The translations under genes were made by a program, and so were the position numbers. A stretch of 5,159 bases of DNA from an uncultured Verrucomicrobiota bacterium. Lineage in GTDB: Bacteria; Verrucomicrobiota; Verrucomicrobiia; Limisphaerales; UBA9464. The notes below the pieces were generated by a model, which did no database searches, was not told the DNA's origin, and saw nothing but the letters and a program-made list of their open reading frames with translations. The stretch's first letter is position 1, and each line of letters opens with the position of its first letter. The stretch covers positions 1 to 5,159 of the forward strand of contig CAIYFP010000484.1 of the NCBI GenBank assembly GCA_903925515.1, given 5' to 3'. This document shows, in pieces, positions 1 through 5,159 of the stretch.

Positions 1-1391
1 ACCGGCAACGACTCCCAGGCAACGGGAATGCCATTCGCATCGCATCGGAGAAACGCGCCGGTGGCAGGGGCCCCCGCGCCACCCCAGACCAGCACTCCCG
101 ACCCCGTCCAAATCACCGTGGCCTCCGCCCGCGCCGAAGGTGCTCCCGCCGTGGGCAAGGTCGCCCATGTATCCGTGGCCGGATCATACGCACCGCCGTC
201 ATTGCGAAAGCCCGTGGGAGACCATCCTCCAAACACCACCATTCGCCGCCCCGTCCATGCAGCGCCGTGCCGGCTTCGGGCGTCGGGCGCATTCACCGTG
301 GCAATCGCCCGCCATGACAGGTTCTTGCGCGAGTAACGCCCCCCGGTGTTTAGCACGGAGCTTCCAAAGCCACCCCAAACGATCATCTCCTCGCCGGTCC
401 AAACCGCCGTGTGATCCCGTCTAGCCTGGGGAGGATCCGATGCATTGATGTCCGCCCAACTGTCGGTCCCCGGGCGATACCCTGACCCGCTATTCAAGGG
501 AGTACTCGCCGACCCGAGCCCACCCCATATCAACCATTCCTCGCCCGTCCAAACCGCCGAGGCTGTGGTTCGACTCGACGGTGCCGCAGTACCACCTCCC
601 GCCCGCCACGATTGTTCCGTTGTGGAAAAAGCCAGCTTGAATCCCGCCCCTGTCAATGCCGGGTCCATGGGATCCAACGACGCCACCATCCATCCCGAAC
701 GTGTCGGGGCCGCCGCCGACTCCACCGATTGCCGGAGCGCCGCATTTTCCTGCGTCAGCGTCGCAACCTGCGTTTGCAACTGGGCCAAAGTCGTCGCTTG
801 CGACTGAATCAGGGCCTGCGCCTGCTGGACCGTCTGCGCCAAAGACGCCAAGTCCCCCGTGCGCGCGATGTCTCCTCCGATCAACCCGCTGTCCAGCTTG
901 CCCTCGCTGTTCTTCAACGGCACGGACGCCGGCAAGCTTTGAACCGGCACGGTCGTCACGGTGGAGGCCGTGACGGCCCGATAGGCATAGGGCGTGAACT
1001 GGACCTTTTGCCGCTCAAGGACCACGTAATCCCCGCCCGCCGTTCCGGTGGCGGGCGTCGGCCTGACCCGAACCTCGATCCAGCGGGCCGCGCCCGTGAA
1101 CAATTCCGGGGCAAAGGCCAACGAAGCCGTGAAGACACCCTGTCGGACCGTCAGCGCGTTGGTAACGACCGTGCCGAGCACTTGCCCACCCGTCGCCGCA
1201 TCCATCAGCAGGAACTGGAAGTCATGGGATCCATTGGCCGCCTGACCGGCCCGCACCAGCCTGCCTTGGTAGGAAATCGCCTGCCCGCCCGCCTCTGCAG
1301 TCCCCTGCGCCATCCCATGGCCGGCACCGGCCCACAGAAGACATGTCACGAGGCACCCTCGAAGGAGGGCATGCTTGAGGGGGCTCAGCAT
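1..1391 (-). CDS. Secreted Kelch-repeat protein with N-terminal beta domain and coiled coil (3' end missing)
   Basis: The minus strand is open without a stop from an ATG at 1391 to the left edge, giving 463 visible codons. Residues 1-28 look like a Sec signal peptide: a lysine/arginine start, the hydrophobic stretch LVTCLLWAGAG, and likely cleavage near GMA/QG. Residues 39-139 form a domain starting ISYQGRL and ending VQFTPYAYRA, a type I recall at the N terminus of many secreted Verrucomicrobiota proteins. Residues 180-224 form a short coiled coil. From about 250 onward there are Kelch repeats with WTG..(M/W)(L/V)(I/V)(W/F)GG signatures at residues 280, 330, 378 and 427. The spacing of 48-50 residues fits blades of a beta-propeller. 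The C terminus lies outside the window. An in-frame ATG at 1529 would add 46 residues but buries the signal peptide, so 1391 is preferred. Function is unknown; an extracellular binding or adhesion role is inference. No catalytic residues of galactose oxidase type can be assigned. Confidence 0.85.
   Translation of the reverse strand, partial: MLSPLKHALLRGCLVTCLLWAGAGHGMAQGTAEAGGQAISYQGRLVRAGQAANGSHDFQFLLMDAATGGQVLGTVVTNALTVRQGVFTASLAFAPELFTGAARWIEVRVRPTPATGTAGGDYVVLERQKVQFTPYAYRAVTASTVTTVPVQSLPASVPLKNSEGKLDSGLIGGDIARTGDLASLAQTVQQAQALIQSQATTLAQLQTQVATLTQENAALRQSVESAAAPTRSGWMVASLDPMDPALTGAGFKLAFSTTEQSWRAGGGTAAPSSRTTASAVWTGEEWLIWGGLGSASTPLNSGSGYRPGTDSWADINASDPPQARRDHTAVWTGEEMIVWGGFGSSVLNTGGRYSRKNLSWRAIATVNAPDARSRHGAAWTGRRMVVFGGWSPTGFRNDGGAYDPATDTWATLPTAGAPSARAEATVIWTGSGVLVWGGAGAPATGAFLRCDANGIPVAWESLP
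3..584 (-). repeat. Kelch repeats within the left gene
   Basis: Four WTG...WGG signatures start at 554 (VWTGEEWLIWGG), 404 (VWTGEEMIVWGG), 260 (AWTGRRMVVFGG) and 113 (IWTGSGVLVWGG). The steps are 150, 144 and 147 bases. Between them are the usual second-half Kelch elements: YRPGTDSW, YSRKNLSW and YDPATDTW. A half-blade ending TTEQSW (W at residue 262) comes before the first full repeat, which would suit propeller closure by strands from both ends. The fourth blade is atypical after its WGG, reading FLRCDANGIPVAWESLP without the GG.Y...T..W pattern. Confidence 0.8.
720..854 (-). other. Coiled-coil segment of the Kelch protein
   Basis: Residues 180-224 of the Kelch protein (DLASLAQTVQQ ... LRQSVES) are rich in Q, A, L and V. 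Hydrophobic residues recur at 3-4 residue steps (LASLAQTV, LIQSQATTLAQLQTQVATL) with no proline or glycine. This is a probable short coiled coil joining the N-terminal beta domain to the propeller. It suggests oligomerisation into a stalk, in the manner of trimeric fibre proteins; that last point is inference. Confidence 0.6.
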
Positions 1392-1396
1392 CGGTG

Positions 1397-1402
1397 CCCT
1401 TT
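1397..1402 (-). promoter_or_regulatory. Probable ribosome binding site of the Kelch-protein gene
   Basis: Read on the minus strand, AAAGGG lies 5 bases before the ATG at 1391. A stronger GGAGG (1404-1408) lies 12 bases before it. The AAAGGG spacing is the better fit, and together these favour the 1391 start over the in-frame ATG at 1529, which has no comparable purine-rich box. Confidence 0.45.
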
Positions 1403-1490
1403 GCCTCCGGACCGATTGCACCCACCGATGCAGACAACAGCCCGCGAGAATGATTGTGTCATGTCGAACCCCATCGCGCCCCACAACCTC

Positions 1491-1519
1491 ATGACGAAGG
1501 CCTCGTTGATGTTTGTCAA
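1491..1519 (-). promoter_or_regulatory. Candidate sigma70-like promoter upstream of the Kelch-protein gene
   Basis: A perfect TTGACA box lies on the minus strand at 1519-1514, about 125 bases before the chosen start codon. Seventeen bases further on is CGTCAT (1496-1491), a poor -10 match with three of six consensus bases. The -35 box is clear but the -10 is not, and promoter rules in this phylum are uncertain, so this is tentative. A transcript from here would have a leader of roughly 95 bases. Confidence 0.2.
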
Positions 1520-1833
1520 GAGTCGGCATGACATTTCTCTGCCTGCGTCAGCAGCGTTTAAGCGCCCGGTGCTCCCCATGCTGGAGTCTCCGCGGCAAAA
1601 ACAGCCCGGAAACCTTTGCCGACTTCGCGTCCGAGGTCGCGACCCGATGGGAGGGGTGTGATTGCAAAGCAGATCGAGCCAGCATGGCCGAGCCTCTTGA
1701 ACCGAGAAACAGCAGTGAAAGAAGGCTTCCAAGCAAGGAAATGGCCGTCCCATCAAGGCCAAGAGGCCCTGTGGGATCCATCCGAGACCTCACCCGGCAG
1801 GCAAGGTTGGAATCGGCCGGTCCGGGTGATGGC

Positions 1834-1851
1834 CCGGGTGCCCTCACCCGG
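1834..1851. repeat. Inverted repeat CCGGGTG/CACCCGG
   Basis: A perfect 7-base stem with the 4-base loop CCCT. Extra copies of the half-sites lie nearby: ccgggtg at 1822-1828 and cacccgg at 1791-1797, so alternative pairings are possible. It lies about 140 bases past the stop of the large minus-strand gene. No run of T follows on the minus strand, so a classical intrinsic terminator is not supported. Confidence 0.4.
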
Positions 1852-1862
1852 TGGAAACGTGG

Positions 1863-1881
1863 CCGAGCCGTCTCGGCTCGG
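1863..1881. repeat. Perfect GC-rich hairpin CCGAGCCG-TCT-CGGCTCGG
   Basis: An 8-base perfect stem, nearly all G and C, with a 3-base loop, about 107 bases past the large gene's stop. It could stall or end transcription from either side or protect an mRNA 3' end. No T tract follows on the minus strand (the next bases read GGCCACGTTTCC), so the terminator role is only possible. The right arm CGGCTCGG recurs at 1898-1905 and 1911-1918, allowing competing pairings with the single left arm. Confidence 0.45.
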
Positions 1882-1895
1882 GCCGGGTCCTGTCC

Positions 1896-1919
1896 GGCGG
1901 CTCGGCTGGGCGGCTCGGC
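1896..1919. repeat. Short tandem direct repeat ggcggctcggc
   Basis: The 11-base string ggcggctcggc occurs at 1896-1906 and again at 1909-1919, a 13-base period. Both copies contain CGGCTCGG, the right arm of the hairpin at 1863-1881. This is part of the same palindrome cluster and may be a fragment of a dispersed intergenic repeat. Confidence 0.45.
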
Positions 1920-1987
1920 CGGCTTCCCGCGCGGCCAACCCGGCAACGCGGCCCCCCCATGATCACCCCATCCGCTCCCCAAGCTGC

Positions 1988-4900
1988 CTACGGCGCAATC
2001 CCGCTCACCCGGTTCGCCGTCGTCGTCTGGTTCAACCGCACCAGCAGCACGTCCGTCGTGTTGACCAGCCCGTCCCGGTTCATGTCCTGCGACGACGTCA
2101 AGGGCACCAACCCAAACCGGGCCGCCAACCGCACCGACAACACGTCCCCGACCGTCACCGACGGCGACGCCGTGTCCCCAACCTCCCCCACCACGCTCCC
2201 AAAATAGAACACGTCCGCCCCGGGCAGCCCCGTCTGTCCCCCCGCCTTCACCGTCACCTCCAGCCACTGGTTCCTGACCGTCGAGTCCGCCCACCTCAAC
2301 GTCACCCGGTCGCTCCCGCCCGCCCCGGCGCCCGCTCGCACCGTCACCGCCACGGGCACCGGCCCCGAGATCCACCGCGACAAGTCGGCCTCGCGCCCCG
2401 CCCGAAACCCAAAGTCCTCCGCCGTCGGCGTCCCAGCCAACCCCACCATGTCCACCATCACCCCGTTGATCCCCCGGCTGTACGACGACACGTTCGCAAA
2501 CGACGACGTCCCACCGGGCCTCAGCGCCGACTTGTTCGACGCGATCGCCCCGTCGTCCGCCGCGCCCAGTCCCGCGTTGTTCCCGTCGAAGCGCGAGTTG
2601 TTGTAGAACAACCAACGCCCCACCACCCTCGGCCGCGCCTCCACCGTGATCGTGAACGTCTGCGCCGCGCTTATGTCTGCGCCCCCATTCGCCGTCCCGC
2701 CGTCGTCCCGCAGCCGCACCGTCACCGTGGCCACCCCCTTGCCCACCTCCCGCGGCGTGTATCTCAACGTCCCGTCCGCCGAGATCGCGGGCGCCACCGC
2801 GAACAACCCCGCGTTCGTCGTCTCCAGCACAAACGTCAGCCCCTGCGACGGCTCGCCCGCTGGCCCCGCCGAGATCCCGGTCGCCCACCCCGGCACCACC
2901 ACCCCGCCCGCGTCGTCCCAGCTCACGAGGTCATCCCCCTTAGCGAACACCGGCGCCCCGTTCACCTCCTGCACCTCCACGTCGAACGACGCCGTCACGA
3001 TTGCCGCCCCGTCGCTCACCGAGACGAACACCCTGCCCGTCATCGGGCCCTGCGCCTCCGTCGGCGTCCATTCCACGACGCCCGATCCGCTCACCGTCAG
3101 CCCAGCCGGGCCCGACACCAGCCCATACGTGAGCGCTTGCGCAGGCACGTCTCGGTCCGAGGCCAGCAACGTCGTCGTCCAAGGCTCCAGCTCGCGGAGC
3201 ACCACCCGCCCCAACACGCCCCATGTCGGCGCCTCGTTCCGGATGCTGGCGCTCAGCTCCGGCGACCTCAGCTCGTAGTTCGCAACCCCGGCACCCACCA
3301 AGGCCAGCCCGGTCACCATCACCCGCTTGCCCTCCCCGACCGCCGCCGTCTCAAACTCGCCCGCCGCCGTCCCCGCCAACGCCACGTCCTCGCCCGCCAA
3401 GACGCCAGACAAAATCGGCGTCCCGGACAAGTCCGCCCGGCGCGTCCCGTCGAACGTTCGGGTGAACGCCGACAACCCCGTCACCGTCACCGGCCTTGGA
3501 GCGATCGTGCCCGTCAACGCCCCGGGTTCTGCCAGCACGTAGTTGGCGGCGTCCGCGCCCTGCAAGCCGGGCACGATCAAGGCGACTCCCATCCCGGCCC
3601 CGGCCGCCACCGACTCGAACGTCCCCTGCACGGGCCCGGCCAAGCCGACGTCGTCCCCGTCCACCGTCCCCGACAAGCCGATGGTCTCGAAGGTCGCCGA
3701 TGCCATGCCATCGTACGTCTTCCTGAGGCCCGCCGGCCCGGACAACCCCAGCGTCCTTGGCAAGATGTCGGCGGTCGTCGTCGTTGGCATCAGCAGGTAC
3801 TTGGCGGCGTCGGCTCCCCCGATGCCCAACCCGGTCACCGTCACGACCTTGCCTCTCCCCGCGTGCTTGCTTGAGAACGACGCCGTCGGCTGCCCCGTGA
3901 CCGTGACCGCGTCCCCGCTCACAAGCCCGTCCATGGCCAACGTCCCGCTCCACGTCGCCATCGTGGTCCCGTCATAGACCTTGGTGCCCACCACAAGCCC
4001 CGTCACGCCCACCTGCTTGGGCGCCACGTGGACCATGACCAAGCCCGACGCGGTCCCCGCCGCATTCCGGGCCTTTACCTGCGCGGTGAAGGTTCCAACC
4101 TGGCGCGGCGTGCCGGCCAAAACGCCCGTGGCCGGGTCGAGATCGAGCCCGAGGGGAAGCCCCGTCGCCTCGTAGGACGTGACCCCGCCGCCTGAAGTCG
4201 TCACCCCCGCACTCATCGCGACGCCATAGGTCCCGGCGATGCTCCCGCCAAGCACCACGGGTGCCAGCAACGGGTCCGGCCCGGACGTCGCGACCAACAC
4301 GTGCGCCGCGCCCACCCCGGCCGTGCCCGCCGTCAGGCCCACCGGGATCGAGCCGGCCGACACCGCCGTCGCCTCCAGCCTCACGGCCGATCCCCCGTTG
4401 CCCAACTGCCCCGACTCGTTCGCGCCCCACGCGTACAGCTCGCCTCCGGACCCAACCCCCACGCTGAACAGCGCCCCCGCGTGCACCGCCTTCAAAACCA
4501 TCCCGCCCGCAAATCCCGTCACCCACACCGGCTCCAGCTTCTCGTCCACCGTCCCGTCCCCCAACTGCCCGCTCCCGTTCCCGCCCCACGCATACGCACG
4601 CCCGTCGCTCCCCAGCCCAAGGCTGTGCTGCCACCCCGCCGACATCCCAACGAACACCACCCCCACCTCCATCGCCCCACGCGCAACCTCCACCGGTTGC
4701 CCCCGATCCTCCGTCGTCCCATCGCCAAGTTCACCGGCCTCGTTGCGCCCCCATGCCCACCCTCGCCCGTCCTCGCCAAGCCCAAGGCTGTGGAAGCGCC
4801 CCGCAGACATCCCCGAGAACCGCACCCCCTCGGGCCCTCTCACGCGCCTCGCGCTCGTCCGGTGGATGCCGCTCCCGTCCCCTACCTGCCCAAAACCATT

Positions 4901-5159
4901 GCCGCCCCATCCGTACACACGCCCGTCGCTGCCCAACGCAAGGCTGTGCTCCCAGCCCGCGCTCACCGCCGTCGCCACCACCCCCTCCGGCATCTCCCCC
5001 CTCAACGCCTCCACCGGCTCCACCCGGTCCTCCGTCGTCCCGTCCCCCAACTGCCCAAAGCCATTCCTGCCCCAGCCGTACACCCGCCCGTTGCTGCCCA
5101 ACGCAAGGCTGTGGCTGCCGCCCGCCGACACCCGCACCAGCGTCACCCCCGCCGGCACC
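1988..5159 (-). CDS. Giant mosaic surface protein: RCC1 repeats, He_PIG-like, YDG repeats, cadherin-like, dockerin-like C terminus (5' end missing)
   Basis: The minus strand is open from the right edge to a TAG at 1990-1988, giving 1056 visible residues. The first in-frame codon is a GTG inside an RCC1 repeat and is not taken as the start. Domains, numbered from that codon: RCC1 repeats 1-272 with a closing half-repeat at 273-292; He_PIG-like Ig domain 297-379 with GLPLGLDLDPATGVLAGTP; three YDG-type repeats 382-466, 467-553 and 555-640 with KVYDGT, KTYDG and RTFDGT; cadherin-like/Ig-like domains 642-731 (with VVEWTPTEAQGP) and 733-841 (with GWATGISAGPAGEPSQ and LRYTPREVG); PVC-type C-terminal module 845-1056 ending in a dockerin-like loop. 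There is no transmembrane segment, LPXTG or PEP-CTERM tail. All recognised modules are typical of extracellular proteins, so a secreted or surface adhesion/structural role is inferred; no enzyme domain is seen. The signal peptide must lie upstream of the window. Confidence 0.88.
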   Translation of the reverse strand, partial: VPAGVTLVRVSAGGSHSLALGSNGRVYGWGRNGFGQLGDGTTEDRVEPVEALRGEMPEGVVATAVSAGWEHSLALGSDGRVYGWGGNGFGQVGDGSGIHRTSARRVRGPEGVRFSGMSAGRFHSLGLGEDGRGWAWGRNEAGELGDGTTEDRGQPVEVARGAMEVGVVFVGMSAGWQHSLGLGSDGRAYAWGGNGSGQLGDGTVDEKLEPVWVTGFAGGMVLKAVHAGALFSVGVGSGGELYAWGANESGQLGNGGSAVRLEATAVSAGSIPVGLTAGTAGVGAAHVLVATSGPDPLLAPVVLGGSIAGTYGVAMSAGVTTSGGGVTSYEATGLPLGLDLDPATGVLAGTPRQVGTFTAQVKARNAAGTASGLVMVHVAPKQVGVTGLVVGTKVYDGTTMATWSGTLAMDGLVSGDAVTVTGQPTASFSSKHAGRGKVVTVTGLGIGGADAAKYLLMPTTTTADILPRTLGLSGPAGLRKTYDGMASATFETIGLSGTVDGDDVGLAGPVQGTFESVAAGAGMGVALIVPGLQGADAANYVLAEPGALTGTIAPRPVTVTGLSAFTRTFDGTRRADLSGTPILSGVLAGEDVALAGTAAGEFETAAVGEGKRVMVTGLALVGAGVANYELRSPELSASIRNEAPTWGVLGRVVLRELEPWTTTLLASDRDVPAQALTYGLVSGPAGLTVSGSGVVEWTPTEAQGPMTGRVFVSVSDGAAIVTASFDVEVQEVNGAPVFAKGDDLVSWDDAGGVVVPGWATGISAGPAGEPSQGLTFVLETTNAGLFAVAPAISADGTLRYTPREVGKGVATVTVRLRDDGGTANGGADISAAQTFTITVEARPRVVGRWLFYNNSRFDGNNAGLGAADDGAIASNKSALRPGGTSSFANVSSYSRGINGVMVDMVGLAGTPTAEDFGFRAGREADLSRWISGPVPVAVTVRAGAGAGGSDRVTLRWADSTVRNQWLEVTVKAGGQTGLPGADVFYFGSVVGEVGDTASPSVTVGDVLSVRLAARFGLVPLTSSQDMNRDGLVNTTDVLLVRLNQTTTANRVSGIAP
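1991..2626 (-). other. PVC-type C-terminal module with dockerin-like calcium loop
   Basis: Residues 845-1056 carry LFYNNSRFDGN, a linker AADDGAIASNKSALRPGGT, SSYSRGINGVMVDMVGLAGTP, GSDRVTLRWAD and ADVFYFGSVVGEVG. A dockerin-like tail follows. The calcium loop has D1025, N1027, D1029, N1033 and D1036, the ligand spacing of type I dockerin. The equivalent first repeat (VTVGDVLSVRLAARFG, 1001-1016) lacks the aspartate ligands. I recall this module at the C termini of large planctomycete and verrucomicrobial proteins. A role in anchoring or export is inference; no cohesin partner is visible here. Confidence 0.7.
2636..3235 (-). other. Two cadherin-like / Ig-like domains
   Basis: Residues 642-731 begin NEAPTWG and carry LTYGLVSGPAGLTVS followed by WTPTEAQGP, a signature I recall from bacterial cadherin-like and putative Ig domains. 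Residues 733-841 begin NGAPVFAKG and carry GWATGISAGPAGEPSQ, LRYTPREVG and GTANGGADISAAQTFTITVE, typical of tandem cadherin-like domains. The usual N-E-D-A-G element of the second type is here WDDAGG, so one expected acidic calcium ligand is altered. Confidence 0.65.
3239..4015 (-). repeat. Three YDG-type beta repeats in the large gene
   Basis: Three units of about 86 residues each start with a beta strand followed by K.YDGT, KTYDG or RTFDGT. A segment SG.(V/L).(G/S)(E/D)D follows, then GKVVTVTGL- or ANY-type strands (ADAAKYLL, ADAANYVL, GVANYEL). This matches the YDG/MBG-like repeats common in large bacterial surface proteins. The units differ in sequence, so they are older duplications than the RCC1 units. 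Confidence 0.75.
4289..5158 (-). repeat. RCC1 tandem repeats in the large gene
   Basis: Five consecutive units of about 52-57 residues carry the pattern SAG..HSL.LG.DGR.Y.WG.N..GQLGDGT. A closing half-unit (LTAGTAGVGAAHVLVATS) follows. A full RCC1 propeller has seven blades, so more repeats are expected upstream of the window. DNA identity between neighbours is high: CAACGCAAGGCTGTG (plus strand) recurs at 4934 and 5099, a step of 165 bases or 55 codons. The fifth unit is degenerate (VHAGALFSVGVGSGG, no histidine). In bacteria this fold is usually a binding scaffold rather than an exchange factor. Confidence 0.88.

Larger units (their letters stand above)
1392..1987. other. Intergenic region without a convincing gene
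   Basis: This gap separates the stop of the large gene from the start of the Kelch gene. Open frames exist on both strands, for example plus 1513-1962 and minus 1385-1762. Their translations are rich in R, P, G, S and C, show no recognisable domain, and lack a good ribosome binding site. The part nearest the large gene (about 1790-1920) is packed with GC-rich palindromes and short repeats. The part nearest the Kelch gene is less GC-rich and holds a TTGACA box and Shine-Dalgarno-like sequence. I see no tRNA, rRNA or recognisable riboswitch. Confidence 0.65.

Noticed and set aside
1385..1762. Minus-strand open frame of 125 codons overlapping the start of the Kelch gene
   Set aside because: No recognisable domain, an odd cysteine-rich composition, and it overlaps the promoter/RBS region and the signal peptide codons in another frame.
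668..1780. TGGGATCCA occurring three times (668, 1225, 1772)
   Set aside because: Two copies lie inside coding sequence in unrelated contexts and the flanks do not match, so it is best taken as chance.
1834..1881. Classical rho-independent terminator for the large gene
   Set aside because: The stems are strong but no T-run follows them on the minus strand, so only a hairpin can be claimed.
1513..1962. Plus-strand open frame of 149 codons across the intergenic gap
   Set aside because: Composition looks random for GC-rich DNA. Its second half is made of the palindrome cluster, and there is no ribosome binding site or domain.
1859..1965. Short minus-strand frame starting near the palindromes, beginning MGGPRCRVGRAG
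   Set aside because: Arginine/proline-rich product made entirely from the GC-rich repeat region. No domain is recognisable and it has no support beyond an ATG.
1548..2888. Long minus-strand open frame (about 446 codons) in another frame of the large gene
   Set aside because: Its product is a glycine/arginine/aspartate-rich low-complexity string with no motif, overlapping the well-supported frame. It is a GC-bias shadow.
1616..3874. Very long open frame on the plus strand (about 750 codons) opposite the large gene
   Set aside because: Its translation is dominated by R, P and H with no domain, as expected from the complement of GC-rich minus-strand coding DNA. The minus frame has unmistakable domain motifs over the same bases.
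5156..5158. GTG at the right edge as a start codon for the large gene
   Set aside because: It falls inside an RCC1 unit with no signal peptide following and the frame is still open at the edge, so the gene almost certainly continues upstream.

Overview
The window carries parts of two protein-coding genes on the minus strand. Both run off an edge, and a gap of about 600 bases separates them. The DNA is clearly GC-rich and the plus strand is strongly C-rich, as expected when the minus strand codes. Family resemblance suggests the PVC superphylum (Verrucomicrobiota more likely than Planctomycetota). The clues are the C-terminal module of the larger protein (FYNNS.FDGN ... YSRGINGVMVD ... dockerin-like DMNRDGLVNTTD) and the 'SYQGRL ... 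FTPYAYRA' N-terminal domain of the smaller one. This placement is from memory of protein families, not from a search.

Right region (1988-5159, minus): the 3' end of a very large, probably extracellular mosaic protein. The visible 1056 residues contain five RCC1 propeller repeats, a closing RCC1 half-repeat, a putative Ig (He_PIG-like) domain, three YDG-type repeats, two cadherin-like/Ig-like domains, and a PVC-type C-terminal module ending in a single good dockerin-like calcium loop. The true start and any signal peptide lie beyond the window.

Middle region (1392-1987): no convincing gene. Just downstream of the large gene's stop it holds a cluster of GC-rich palindromes and short direct repeats. 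Closer to the next gene it holds a perfect TTGACA box and a plausible ribosome binding site.

Left region (1-1391, minus): the 5' part of a second secreted protein, open at the left edge. It has a signal peptide, a beta-rich N-terminal domain, a short glutamine-rich coiled coil and Kelch repeats with a period of 48-50 residues.

Both products look like surface or secreted beta-propeller proteins, one RCC1 and one Kelch. They are codirectional, but the long gap with its own signals suggests separate transcription. No enzyme, defence system, RNA gene, CRISPR array or mobile element is visible. The window is unusual for its domain mosaics and GC-rich intergenic palindromes rather than for any demonstrable new system.
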